In this document: positions 18,467 to 25,993 of the stretch, in pieces
How the letters are laid out: the number at the start of each line of letters is the position of its first letter
Numbering within the stretch: the stretch's first letter is position 1
Source: UMGS1696 sp045643285
GTDB taxonomy: Bacteria; Bacillota; Clostridia; Oscillospirales; CAG-272
Assembly: GCA_045643285.1 (NCBI GenBank)
Contig: JAZUKN010000044.1
Coordinates: 1 to 29,924 of the forward strand
Direction of reading: 5' to 3'
DNA: 29,924 nt
Translations under genes and position numbers: made by a program
The notes under the pieces: generated by a model
What the model saw: the letters and a program-made list of their open reading frames with translations, nothing else
What the model was told of the DNA's origin: nothing
The model's database searches: none

Positions 18467-19453
18467 TCATTCGACTGCGGTTTTGTCTTCGGGGAATACG
18501 ATGTCGACCTCCGTCCCGTGCCCGACCGCCGACGAGATTTTTAAGTCAAGCGAGAGGTTTTCCGCGATCCGCCTGCAAAGATACAGACCGAGTCCGCTCG
18601 CCTCTCTGTGCGTCCGCCCGTTCGTGCCCGTATAACCCTTTTCGGTTATCCTCGGCAGGTCTTCCGAAGAAATGCCTATACCTGTGTCAATCAGAGACAG
18701 CGTGCGCGAGTCTTTCATTTTTATCGTGATGCCGCCCTCGCGTGTGTATTTGAGCGAGTTCGAGAGAAGCTGTTCTATTATGAATGCGAGCCACTTTTCG
18801 TCGGTCAGTACCGCGGTTTCGATTGGCTCATACGTCAGCGACAGGCGGCGCGAGATGAATTCCGACGAAAATTTCTTTACCGACGGAACGATCACCGAAT
18901 CGAGCGTACACCGCGTGAAAACGTAATCCGTGGACGGTGAGCCGAGCCGCAGATGCGCGAGAACCATGTCGGCGTACTGCCCGATGCGGAACAAGTCCGA
19001 TTTCAGCCTGCGCGAAAGGTCGCTGTCCTCTCCGTCGAGCGCGAGCCGCATTGATGAAATAGGAGTTTTCACCTGATGCGCCCACACGGTGAAGTAGTCG
19101 ACGGTGTCGCTGTATGTAGCCGAAGATTCGGTTTTTTCCCGTGTCAGCTCGTCTCCGAGAGCGCGGACGAGTGTGTCGTAGCCGTCCTCCGACAAAGTCG
19201 ACGGATCAGGAAGATGCGAGAGCAGGGAAGCGTTTTCTGCGGAACGGAGAAGAGCGGCGTGCTTCTTTTTTTCTCTCGAAAAATCAATGATGACATAAGC
19301 CGCGCCGATAAGAAAACACAGCGCCGCCGGGTAAAGCACTGCGCCGAGCGGCAGGGAACAGAGCGCAAATTCTGCCGCGAATATCGCCGTGAACAGGAAA
19401 AACAGCAAAATCGGAACTGTTTTTGATCTGAGATAAATAAAAAACTGCTTCAT
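18467..19453 (-). CDS. bceS: BceS-type intramembrane-sensing histidine kinase
   Basis: 328 residues. Two membrane helices (about 13-31 and 36-57) are joined by only a few residues, so there is no extracellular sensor domain; this is the mark of intramembrane-sensing kinases that read the transporter. The phosphoacceptor is H126 in FTVWAHQVKTPI. The ATP-binding domain has the N box (N232 in LLSNSLKYT), G1 DTGIG (256-260) and G2 GLGL (287-290). It starts 3 bp after the response regulator stop. Confidence 0.93.
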   Translation of the reverse strand: MKQFFIYLRSKTVPILLFFLFTAIFAAEFALCSLPLGAVLYPAALCFLIGAAYVIIDFSREKKKHAALLRSAENASLLSHLPDPSTLSEDGYDTLVRALGDELTREKTESSATYSDTVDYFTVWAHQVKTPISSMRLALDGEDSDLSRRLKSDLFRIGQYADMVLAHLRLGSPSTDYVFTRCTLDSVIVPSVKKFSSEFISRRLSLTYEPIETAVLTDEKWLAFIIEQLLSNSLKYTREGGITIKMKDSRTLSLIDTGIGISSEDLPRITEKGYTGTNGRTHREASGLGLYLCRRIAENLSLDLKISSAVGHGTEVDIVFPEDKTAVE

Positions 19454-19456
19454 TTT

Positions 19457-20128
19457 TTACTCCAGGATATATCCGACGCCGAATTTTGTCGTGATGAATC
19501 CGTCAAGCCCGACGGACGCTAGCTTTTTGCGGAGCCTGTTCACGTTGACGGTCAGCGTGTTTTCATCGACGAACGAATCGGTAGCCCACAGCCTTTCCAT
19601 GAGTTTTTCGCGGCTGACGGTCTTGCCCTTGTTCTCCATGAGGCAGGCAAGGATGCGGTATTCGTTCTTCGTAAGCTCGACGGACTGCCCGCCGTAGACA
19701 AGAGCCGATGTGTCGCTGTTCAGCATCGCGCCCTTGTACGACAGCACGGCGGAGGAGATCGAGAAATCGTAAGCGCGGCGCAGAACGGCGTTCAGTTTTG
19801 CCATAAGGACGGCGGAGTCGAACGGTTTTGCGATGAAATCGTCCGCACCGAGGTTCATGGCGGTGACGATGTTCATGCTGTCAGCCGCAGATGAGATGAA
19901 GACTATCGGCACTTTTGAGACTTTGCGTATCTCGGCGCACCAGTGGTAGCCGCCGGCGAACGGAAGTGAAATATCGAGCAGAACGACGTGGGGATCAAAT
20001 TCGGCAAATTCTTCGGTGACGCGGGAGAAATCGACGCAAATGCGCGCGCCAAGCCCCCAGGAGGAGGCAAGAGCGGCGACTGAAGAAGCGATGCCGCAGT
20101 CGTCCTCGACAATGAATAAACGGTACAT
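19457..20128 (-). CDS. bceR: BceR-type OmpR/PhoB-family response regulator
   Basis: 223 residues from the ATG at 20128, chosen because AAAGGA lies upstream and the promoter lies just above; the frame itself extends further but without domain content. The receiver domain has acidic D9/D10, phosphoacceptor D52 (LLDISLP), S79/S80 and K101. The C-terminal winged helix (about 130-223, containing LTKNEYRILACLMENKG) is OmpR type. It likely activates bceAB through the site at 18436-18449 when phosphorylated by the adjacent kinase. Confidence 0.93.
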   Translation of the reverse strand: MYRLFIVEDDCGIASSVAALASSWGLGARICVDFSRVTEEFAEFDPHVVLLDISLPFAGGYHWCAEIRKVSKVPIVFISSAADSMNIVTAMNLGADDFIAKPFDSAVLMAKLNAVLRRAYDFSISSAVLSYKGAMLNSDTSALVYGGQSVELTKNEYRILACLMENKGKTVSREKLMERLWATDSFVDENTLTVNVNRLRKKLASVGLDGFITTKFGVGYILE

Positions 20129-20159
20129 AAAAAAGTCCTTTCGGGTGTATTTCAGTTTT

Positions 20160-20188
20160 ATTCTACGGCAGACGCGCCGGTTTGTCAA
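20160..20188 (-). promoter_or_regulatory. Promoter of the bceRS-type pair
   Basis: On the minus strand TTGACA (20188-20183) and TAGAAT (20165-20160) with a 17-bp spacer, about 32 bp above the regulator start. Confidence 0.8.
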
Positions 20189-20249
20189 GGGCGGACGCAC
20201 TGCGCCGGAAGAAATGAGACGGAGAGAAAAAGTTTTTGTGCCGTAAACC

Positions 20250-20278
20250 TTGACAAAACGGAAAGAGTGAGTTATAAT
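20250..20278 (+). promoter_or_regulatory. tRNA-Leu promoter
   Basis: TTGACA (20250-20255), 17-bp spacer, TATAAT (20273-20278): a perfect consensus 16 bp before the tRNA. Confidence 0.9.
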
Positions 20279-20294
20279 AACAGAGTCAACATAC

Positions 20295-20378
20295 GCGGGT
20301 ATGGCGGAATTGGCAGACGCTCTAGATTCAGGTTCTAGTGAGGGCAACTTCATGAAGGTTCAAGTCCTTTTACCCGCA
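20295..20378 (+). tRNA. tRNA-Leu (anticodon CAG)
   Basis: 84-nt class II tRNA. The 7-bp acceptor stem is GCGGGTA / TACCCGC with discriminator A. The anticodon stem CTAGA/TCTAG holds loop TTCAGGT, so the anticodon CAG reads CUG. A long variable arm and T-loop TTCAAGT are present. CCA is not encoded. Its last 18 bp recur at 20504-20521, marking it as an integration target. Confidence 0.97.
20361..20378 (+). other. Putative attachment site, tRNA copy
   Basis: CAAGTCCTTTTACCCGCA forms the 3' end of tRNA-Leu and is repeated exactly at 20504-20521, as in att repeats left by site-specific integration into tRNA genes. Confidence 0.6.
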
Positions 20379-20380
20379 TA

Positions 20381-20416
20381 ACACAGAAAAAGACGGCTTG
20401 CCCGTCTTTTTTGTGT
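20381..20416 (+). terminator. tRNA-Leu terminator
   Basis: Stem AAAAAGACGG / CCGTCTTTTT with a 5-nt loop and T-rich 3' side, directly after the tRNA. Outer ACAC/GTGT can extend the pairing. Confidence 0.85.
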
Positions 20417-20425
20417 TATAGATCA

Positions 20426-20521
20426 AAAAGGACTTGAAGGGCGCGTGTAAAAAAACAGTCCGGTGGACTGTTTTTCCGCGCCACCGCTCCGACCGCAGTC
20501 GGGCAAGTCCTTTTACCCGCA
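20426..20521. repeat. Nested inverted repeat ending in the second tRNA-tail copy
   Basis: The outer arms AAAAGGACTTG (20426-20436) and CAAGTCCTTTT (20504-20514) derive from the tRNA T-arm sequence in opposite orientations. Inside lies a strong hairpin: GGCGCG/CGCGCC (20440-20445 / 20477-20482) around 11-bp arms 20451-20461 / 20465-20475 with loop GGT. The right outer arm continues as the full 18-bp copy of the tRNA 3' end (20504-20521). Confidence 0.75.
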
Positions 20522-20565
20522 CCAAATCGAGTGTTCATAACGGATTTGAGTTATGGACACTCGAT
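20519..20565. repeat. Left copy of element-end repeat
   Basis: GCACCA-A-ATCGAGTGTTCATAAC at 20519-20541 is followed by its near-perfect inverted partner at 20550-20565 (one mismatch, 8-nt loop). A related copy stands at 28721-28772. Both copies lie just downstream of serine-recombinase C-terminal tails, consistent with being ends of related integrative elements. Confidence 0.65.
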
Positions 20566-20647
20566 TCCTTTAATATCACACTTGGCAAAATTCGCTCTGA
20601 AGCAGGTTCGGATGAGGTTCCGAATCTGCTTTTTGTTTGTCTTACTT

Positions 20648-20857
20648 TCACGCCGGTAGTTCGGGGAGATAGCGAATCGCCACGCCCTGCCTTGTTGCCA
20701 GTTCAGCCGGAACGTGCTGAACGTATGGGATTTCAAAATAGCCGACGAAGCGGTAGTAGATTACTACTCTTAGCGTCCGGTTTTTGCCTACCCCCTCAGT
20801 TTCGTAAACCTCGATCTTGTCGATCAGTTGTTCAAAAGGAACAAGTGATTTGGCTTC
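20648..20857 (-). pseudogene. Large serine recombinase, C-terminal tail remnant
   Basis: Minus-strand translation reads SLVPFEQLIDKIEVYETEG, then RTLRVVIYYRFVGYFEIP, and ends in ATRQGVAIRYLPELPA-stop. The LIDKIEVY...RVVIYY.FVG...TRQGVA pattern is the C-terminal (DUF4368-like) end of Tn4451/TnpX-type recombinases. A stop codon in frame at 20858-20860 cuts it off from any upstream domain, so only about 69 codons remain. Confidence 0.75.
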
Positions 20858-21045
20858 TTATCCTCTCACTATACGGACGTTTTTGATGTAAAAAGCAAGG
20901 TTTCTCGGAAAACATTTTCATTTCCTTACTGCGAAAGAAATTTATCCCCTCACCATACCGATATTTTCTATGAGAAAGCAAGGATTCCCGGAAAGAATTT
21001 TCATTTTCTTACTGCGAAAGAAACTTATCCCCCTCACTATACCGA
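20858..21045. repeat. Tandem ~84-bp direct repeats
   Basis: TTATCC(C)CTCAC(T/C)ATACCGA-like starts occur at 20858, 20942 and 21025, giving two diverged units of 84 and 83 bp and part of a third. Each unit contains GCAAGG, a TTTTCATTT segment and TTACTGCGAAAGAAA. They sit between two recombinase tails. Function unknown. Confidence 0.75.
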
Positions 21046-21072
21046 CAAAAAACGGGCAAAATATAGCCTTTT

Positions 21073-21195
21073 TCACAAAAAGTTTACAAATTTTCTTGCC
21101 GAATACCCTTTTCCATGCCATGTAGCCGGAACGCTTTGTCGCAACTTGCGATTAAGTACATCTATGTAGTAGCCGACGAAAAGGCGGAAAATATA
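21073..21195 (-). pseudogene. Second, more degenerate recombinase tail
   Basis: Minus-strand reading gives YIFRLFVGYYIDVLNRKLRQ and ends ...ARKFVNFL-stop. The DNA shares CTTCGTCGGCTA-like and GTTCCGGCT..A..TGGCA stretches with the tail at 20648-20857, so it looks like a diverged second copy. No upstream domain is present. Confidence 0.4.
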
Positions 21196-21210
21196 AGGTG
21201 TATTTGAAAA

Positions 21211-21262
21211 TAAGCAAAAAGAAAAGCCGCTATCTCGGTGTGTTCCACCTAAGATAGCGGTT
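21211..21262 (-). terminator. Terminator of the defence operon
   Basis: Minus-strand hairpin of about 16 bp (core CCGCTATCT / AGATAGCGG, arms near 21222-21240 and 21246-21262) followed by TTTTCTTTTT-like sequence. It lies about 50 bp after the SIR2 gene stop. Confidence 0.75.
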
Positions 21263-21312
21263 ATTCTGCATCCGAAACCATTTGTGCCAAAGCAATGCAT
21301 GAGCGTATTATC

Positions 21313-22548
21313 TCATCCACCCAAGACACCGTTTCCTTTTACGAGCATATTGCGGAAATACTCTCCAAAGCCATCATAAAAGAATGTCAATTCATTTTTA
21401 GCAAAAAGGTCACGATAGCGTTTTTCTGGCAAAAGATTTTTCAAATTTTCTTTTTCTGTCTGGGACGGATTATCATTATGGTATAAAACCACATCAATTG
21501 GAATGCCCGCAGGAATCGATTGATGAAGTAAATACCGCAATTCAAAATCTGCCATTGGCAATGAATAACCAATAAATGTAACTTTCTCTGCGGCGCGTAA
21601 ATCTCGTCTTGCAGCAGACCACAAATTGCTATATAATTGACTGTTAATTGATTTCATCATAGTCGGAGTAATAATTTGTGATTGCAACAAACATTCATTA
21701 TCGACTTCTTTTTGACACATTCCGCATTCTTCGGTTTTTTCATCATCAAAAAGAAAATCGCCGCATTTTTTATTGTCAACAATATGAATAGTGCCACAGT
21801 TCAAACATTTTACCCAATTAATCGAACCGTGTAATTTAATTAAATTCACGATTCGCTTACTACTACTTTTAGAGGAATCACGTCCGCTGAAGTAAGGCTC
21901 ATTTAAGCAAAGGTTATATGCGATTTTCTGCCGAGAAAAATATTCTTCAACAAGAACATCCCAATTTGTTGAAATGATCGATGTATTGGGAATCGTTTGA
22001 ACGTATTTGCAAAAATCGAGATAGTCTTGACTATCATAATTATGCTGTTTCCCACACTTGCTGAAATAGTAGACAAATAATCTAATGATGTACTCTTTGA
22101 TATCATCTGCTGTGTGATAAGAATATTGGTGAAAATATTCTTTACTTAGATAACTTTTGTCAAACGAGGTAAAGACATCTTCCAAACTAATTTGAATGTT
22201 GGATGTAATCAGGGCTTTGCGTACAGATTCTTTAATCTTTTGGAGTTGAACATATCGATTAACCACTCGATTTGAGTCATTGACAACTTGAATCTCGTCT
22301 TTTTTGTATTGCAGAAACAAATCAGATTGTTCTGCACTGTCAACTGAAGTATAATTTTTTAGCAAATATAGTCCAACATTGATATAAGCTAATAAGAATT
22401 TGACGCTTTCAGCTTCAGGATCGTAAGATAATATATCTTCGCCTTGAGGAGACATCATCTCTTTCAGTATTTTATCTTGTATCGGTAGGTTTGCCGATGC
22501 TGAAAAACCAGCTCCGGTAATTATTATATTTCTTTTGTCCTTAGCCAT
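21313..22548 (-). CDS. SIR2-like domain protein, probable NAD-dependent defence effector
   Basis: 411 residues from the ATG at 22548; a start at 22566 is possible and gives 417, the numbering used here. The SIR2 Rossmann features are ITGAGFSASANLP (16-28), STNWD (199-203, candidate catalytic N201), LIKLHGSINW (242-251, H246), a Zn-ribbon-like C254xxC257...C281xxC284, IITPT (298-302) and FIGYSLPMADFE (331-342). In several phage-defence systems (Thoeris, DSR, SIR2-APAZ) such domains destroy NAD to abort infection; here that is inference. The N-terminal ~170 residues hold a helical insertion of unknown role. It overlaps the upstream gene by 8 bp and closes the operon. Confidence 0.85.
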   Translation of the reverse strand: MAKDKRNIIITGAGFSASANLPIQDKILKEMMSPQGEDILSYDPEAESVKFLLAYINVGLYLLKNYTSVDSAEQSDLFLQYKKDEIQVVNDSNRVVNRYVQLQKIKESVRKALITSNIQISLEDVFTSFDKSYLSKEYFHQYSYHTADDIKEYIIRLFVYYFSKCGKQHNYDSQDYLDFCKYVQTIPNTSIISTNWDVLVEEYFSRQKIAYNLCLNEPYFSGRDSSKSSSKRIVNLIKLHGSINWVKCLNCGTIHIVDNKKCGDFLFDDEKTEECGMCQKEVDNECLLQSQIITPTMMKSINSQLYSNLWSAARRDLRAAEKVTFIGYSLPMADFELRYLLHQSIPAGIPIDVVLYHNDNPSQTEKENLKNLLPEKRYRDLFAKNELTFFYDGFGEYFRNMLVKGNGVLGG

Positions 22549-23875
22549 AAATCTCACACCAATCATTTATTGACTGTAAAGATCCACAACTATAAATTGA
22601 ATAATTGCTGGTCAACCCTTTCTTAAGATCATCAAAACTTTGACATTCAAGTGATTCCCACTCTCTGACTTTTGAATACATAAAATGCCTTGCGGCAATC
22701 AATGTTGCATCCGTCGTTGGTCTATTTCTTTTTATGCCATTTTTCATTGTAAAATCAGTAGCATCATTGTAACGATTGAAATTGTCAATATTGTTTTTTA
22801 CCACATCCTTACATTGCTTGCAGTCACAAATATTTGAATAAAATAATTCACTTGCTTGTTTGGGATCCATAGAAAAATAGCCATTTGTTCCCAAAATGAT
22901 ACTGACATCGGACATTTTCAAGCGACTATGGAGGGGGTAAAAATAAAATTTATTTACTGGAAGGCCGCCCCCAACCGGAGTGACAGCACGATTTTCTCCA
23001 TATCCAACAGATTGTGCTACGCCATACATCCTATAAGGGAGATCTTTGTGACATAGCAAAATAGCATCATAACCTCCGTATGCCATAATCGGTTTCATGT
23101 TTAATGCGGTCAGTTTTGTCAGAAGTTCTTTAAATGCAACGCGATGTAAGTGGGTTGTTTCAAATAGATCAAATTCATCTATCCAAACAAATGCAAATTC
23201 AGCATTTACACCCTGATATGCTGTATACAGTTTATCAATAAGACCTTCTTTTACAAGAATCTGTTTATCAAGAACAATCTGTATACCAACCGGAAAACTA
23301 CCAGCATTTTTTTGGATAAAGCGTTTAGCTATTTCAACGTTTAGTGCTATCCACTCGTCAATTTCGGTATCGGTATAAGATGATTTAATCATAAAATAGG
23401 GTGCAATAACCGATGCCGCCTTGGGACCGATTTTGGCAAATTCAAGGTATTTGTCATATTCTTTAGACTTAACATACTGGTTTACATACGATGTTTCAAA
23501 ATTATATACTGCCTCAGCCAAACTATCCATACTGGAAGATATAACCGATGGCGATAGACAACCGCTATTTCTTATAAACTCATTTTTTAGTTCGGCAGGA
23601 AGTACATCAAGATATTGACTAACTGATTTTTTTATACTCGTCTCGCCCGATTTACTTTGAGTCTCTACATCGTGGATGCTCTGTTGATAAATATGAGTTT
23701 GAGGATCGATAATATATTGATTTTTGTGGACAGAAACGAGATCTGCCACAGCACTTCTACTGTATGCGACGATGGTAGCATTAAAAATTACAGCTGAAAA
23801 ATCGTTTTTAAATTGTATCAATACTTGTTTATCGGTTCCTGTATTGTAACGTAGTAATTTTAAATTATCACCCAT
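22541..23875 (-). CDS. Unrecognised 444-aa protein with CxCxxC, possibly TIM-barrel/TGT-like
   Basis: I do not recognise a named family. Features seen: strand-like LVSVHKNQYIIDPQTHIY (47-63), a helical region 70-190, then alternating strand/helix segments (PVGIQIVLDKQ, AFVWIDEFDLFE, KPIMAYGGYDAILL, RMYGVAQSVGYGENR, GGGLPVNKFYFYPLHSR, SDVSIILGTNGYF). These are followed by C350-D-C352-x2-C355 and later H397. A barrel with a C-terminal CxCxxC zinc motif recalls tRNA-guanine transglycosylases and DpdA-type base-exchange enzymes, but the C-to-H spacing (42) is longer than usual and the identity is only a hypothesis. AAGGTG precedes the ATG. Overlaps both neighbours by 8 bp, so it is part of one unit with the nuclease and SIR2 genes. 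Confidence 0.8.
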   Translation of the reverse strand: MGDNLKLLRYNTGTDKQVLIQFKNDFSAVIFNATIVAYSRSAVADLVSVHKNQYIIDPQTHIYQQSIHDVETQSKSGETSIKKSVSQYLDVLPAELKNEFIRNSGCLSPSVISSSMDSLAEAVYNFETSYVNQYVKSKEYDKYLEFAKIGPKAASVIAPYFMIKSSYTDTEIDEWIALNVEIAKRFIQKNAGSFPVGIQIVLDKQILVKEGLIDKLYTAYQGVNAEFAFVWIDEFDLFETTHLHRVAFKELLTKLTALNMKPIMAYGGYDAILLCHKDLPYRMYGVAQSVGYGENRAVTPVGGGLPVNKFYFYPLHSRLKMSDVSIILGTNGYFSMDPKQASELFYSNICDCKQCKDVVKNNIDNFNRYNDATDFTMKNGIKRNRPTTDATLIAARHFMYSKVREWESLECQSFDDLKKGLTSNYSIYSCGSLQSINDWCEIYG

Positions 23876-24302
23876 GATACACCTTTTTTTCTTTCAAATA
23901 ATTCAGAATCTGTTTTTTTGACACTTTCCAAATGTCGCTTGTTTGAATTGGCTCGCACATTTTAGCGAAGCTATCATTGGCTTGGTCCCACAATATCAGC
24001 CCCATACCTTTTTCGACACAAGCGTTTTTTATTGTATTTATACATTTTTCAGTCTTTGGTTTTGGAATGCACAAAATCAAATAATCGAAGCAAAGCGAAA
24101 TCTCTGAAAGTTGCTTTATTGCTCGTTTCCAGTCGTTGATTTTAAATTCTATTGCAGTTACCTTTCTTGAATGGCTGTCTAACTCTACCAAATCAACAGA
24201 GCGCGAAAAAACAGGGACTTCCAAATATATGTTTTTTTTGCCATGTGCCCTTCTGTAGAAACAATATCTTTCGCGCAATATTTCCTCAACCCCTTCAGTC
24301 AT
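23868..24302 (-). CDS. Small PD-(D/E)xK nuclease-like protein
   Basis: About 144 residues. ATG at 24302 or 24305 are both possible, with GAGGTG just upstream inside the preceding gene. The restriction-endonuclease-like core is visible as YLEVPVFSRSVDLVELD, then VTAIEFKINDWKRAIKQL: D39, then E54-x-K56 (numbering from the longest frame), followed by a helix and strand DYLILCIPKP. This pattern fits a metal-dependent nuclease fold. It has no separate DNA-recognition domain, so it may act with its operon partners. It overlaps the next gene by 8 bp and the previous gene's stop by a few bases. Confidence 0.75.
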   Translation of the reverse strand: MTEGVEEILRERYCFYRRAHGKKNIYLEVPVFSRSVDLVELDSHSRKVTAIEFKINDWKRAIKQLSEISLCFDYLILCIPKPKTEKCINTIKNACVEKGMGLILWDQANDSFAKMCEPIQTSDIWKVSKKQILNYLKEKKVYHG

Positions 24303-24870
24303 CATCAAACACCTCGTCTTTTATTAGAGAGTTATTTGTATATTGGGGATATTTAGTATAGACATAACGCAAAATTTGTTTTGGTGAGAGTGAGGTAATT
24401 TTTCGTTTGAACTGTAAAAGGATGTCTAACTGGGCATCTGTTATATCCTCAATTATTTTACTTTTTACATACTCCTCCCCCAATTTTAACATTTGATATT
24501 TATAATATCGCTTGTCATCATTAATTTGAAATCCGCTATTACTTACTCCTTTATCGTAGGGCATTTCTTCCCAATCATCAGCTTCAATTAGTTCTTCTTT
24601 AGCTTTTAAATCCGTCACTTGGAGAAAACCGATTCCTTTAAAAAGTTCAATCTGCTCATAAACGTCTTTGGAAAAAGGACCGAAATTATAAGATATAAAC
24701 TCCGGAAGCATATCTGAATCCAATCCAATTTCTTTTAAGCGTGGAGCAATTTCTTCGTTAAAAAGAAACATCATTTTTTCCAGTCGAATTGCGCCCAAAA
24801 TTGGGGATTTATTATCCAAATAGAGAAGAACTAAAAGAAAATCCGCACCATTAAGTTTCTTATTTCCCAT
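24295..24870 (-). CDS. Panacea/YwgA-like (SocA/DUF4065-type) protein
   Basis: 191 residues. LNGADFLLVLLYLDNKSPILG, then AIRLEKMMFLFNEEI, and later FISYNFGPFSKDVYEQIELFKGIGF resemble the R-L-x-K-hhhhh ... GP(F/Y)S..V motifs of YwgA/Panacea domains. These occur as toxin-neutralising or proteolysis-adaptor modules in toxin-antitoxin and defence loci. The start has TAGGAG about 7 nt upstream. It is the first gene of the four-gene unit, after an 88-bp gap with a promoter-like sequence. A role as regulator or immunity partner of the nuclease or SIR2 protein is inferred. Confidence 0.65.
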   Translation of the reverse strand: MGNKKLNGADFLLVLLYLDNKSPILGAIRLEKMMFLFNEEIAPRLKEIGLDSDMLPEFISYNFGPFSKDVYEQIELFKGIGFLQVTDLKAKEELIEADDWEEMPYDKGVSNSGFQINDDKRYYKYQMLKLGEEYVKSKIIEDITDAQLDILLQFKRKITSLSPKQILRYVYTKYPQYTNNSLIKDEVFDDD

Positions 24871-24909
24871 TGACTTTCTCCTACCACAAATACATTCACA
24901 TTATTTTAT

Positions 24910-24939
24910 TCATAAGATTAATTTACACATACTATCAAG
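24910..24939 (-). promoter_or_regulatory. Possible internal promoter before the four-gene unit
   Basis: On the minus strand TTGATA (24939-24934) and TATGAA (24915-24910) with an 18-bp spacer, within the only sizeable gap (24871-24958) of the minus-strand island. It is weak but allows separate expression of the last four genes. Confidence 0.4.
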
Positions 24940-24958
24940 ACGAATTATCTATTGTACT

Positions 24959-25993
24959 TTACTCCAAATCAAAAGAGCCTTTAAAAACAGATTTATGATG
25001 AAACTTTAAGTATTCTATTCGTTTATCATCCATTGGTAAAGCTTTAATAAATGTATCATTTTGTAAGCCAATCTGTTTCCATGTGTATTGAGAAATAAAC
25101 TCAGACAAAATTACATGTCGATTTGAAGTAAGGGTAATGAACCCCCTATCAAAAAGTTTATCATATAATGGAGACAACATATATCCGTTATATGGGTCTG
25201 TTTTTTCATCGTCCTCAGACGATGCCCATGGTTTTATATGACTGGCTATTAAAAGACGCTCGTCAGAAATCATTGTAAACGGGCAAAAACGACATTGCTC
25301 AAGAAGTTGTTCTCGATATTTGCCCTGACCTTCTCTTGCACGAGAAATCTCACGTTGCTTTTCTTTTTCTTTAGCAGAATTGGGTTCTTTTTGTATTTTT
25401 TCTTCAGGTTGCGTATCTTTTTTCTTACCGTAAGTAAAAACTAATGGCCCATTTTGCTTTTCCCAAATAGCATCATAATCAACGAACAATTTCCAATAAT
25501 ACAATGGGCTTTTCTCAGTTCCGACTTTTTCAACATATACATAGCTAACTAATGGGAGCGCTATTTTCCTTAAGATTTGATATGCTTCATCGTTAGAATT
25601 TACATATCCCCTTGGACCGGCAATCTGATATTGATCCGCAATATTGAAGAAAATAACATCATCAAGCTTAGACACCATTTGTAAACGGTCATTCCACAGT
25701 ACCGGGAATTTGTCTTTTTGAGCATAGTCCTGCGAGGGGGTGAAATATTCGTTTTTTATTGCAAGAAGGTATGCAATTAGATCAGATTTTAGCATAAAGC
25801 ATTTTGCAGTAAATCTTTCGCCACCGTAAAAATCATACATCTCGTCTTTTGACGCAATGTAGAATTTAGCTTCTCCATGCCCATGACCAAGTTTATTTGA
25901 TCCAGTAACAACACAATCAGGCACAGTCATCATTGACGGAAAAACCGAAAGTGTTGCTAATGTTTCACCGTTTATTTTCAAGTCAATCACCAT
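24959..25993 (-). CDS. HNH restriction endonuclease
   Basis: 344 residues from the ATG at 25993 (a TTG at 26008 would add five). A long N-terminal part of unclear fold (likely DNA recognition) and a charged linker (about 195-225) lead to an HNH_2-type nuclease domain. That domain shows QCRFCPF, then LLIASHIKPWASS, DPYNGYMLSP and LYDKLFDRGFI; the catalytic His is in ASHIKPW and the second motif Asn in DPYNG. This domain is common in type II restriction enzymes. It overlaps the end of the cytosine methyltransferase gene by 11 bp. The pair forms a restriction-modification system; the recognition site is unknown. Confidence 0.85.
   Translation of the reverse strand: MVIDLKINGETLATLSVFPSMMTVPDCVVTGSNKLGHGHGEAKFYIASKDEMYDFYGGERFTAKCFMLKSDLIAYLLAIKNEYFTPSQDYAQKDKFPVLWNDRLQMVSKLDDVIFFNIADQYQIAGPRGYVNSNDEAYQILRKIALPLVSYVYVEKVGTEKSPLYYWKLFVDYDAIWEKQNGPLVFTYGKKKDTQPEEKIQKEPNSAKEKEKQREISRAREGQGKYREQLLEQCRFCPFTMISDERLLIASHIKPWASSEDDEKTDPYNGYMLSPLYDKLFDRGFITLTSNRHVILSEFISQYTWKQIGLQNDTFIKALPMDDKRIEYLKFHHKSVFKGSFDLE

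Noticed and set aside
20434..20886. 150-codon plus-strand open frame after tRNA-Leu
   Set aside because: It crosses the hairpin, the end repeat and the opposite-strand recombinase tail; no coding evidence.
20858..21045. CRISPR-like direct repeats
   Set aside because: The units are 84 bp and similar along their whole length, so they are tandem repeats without unique spacers.
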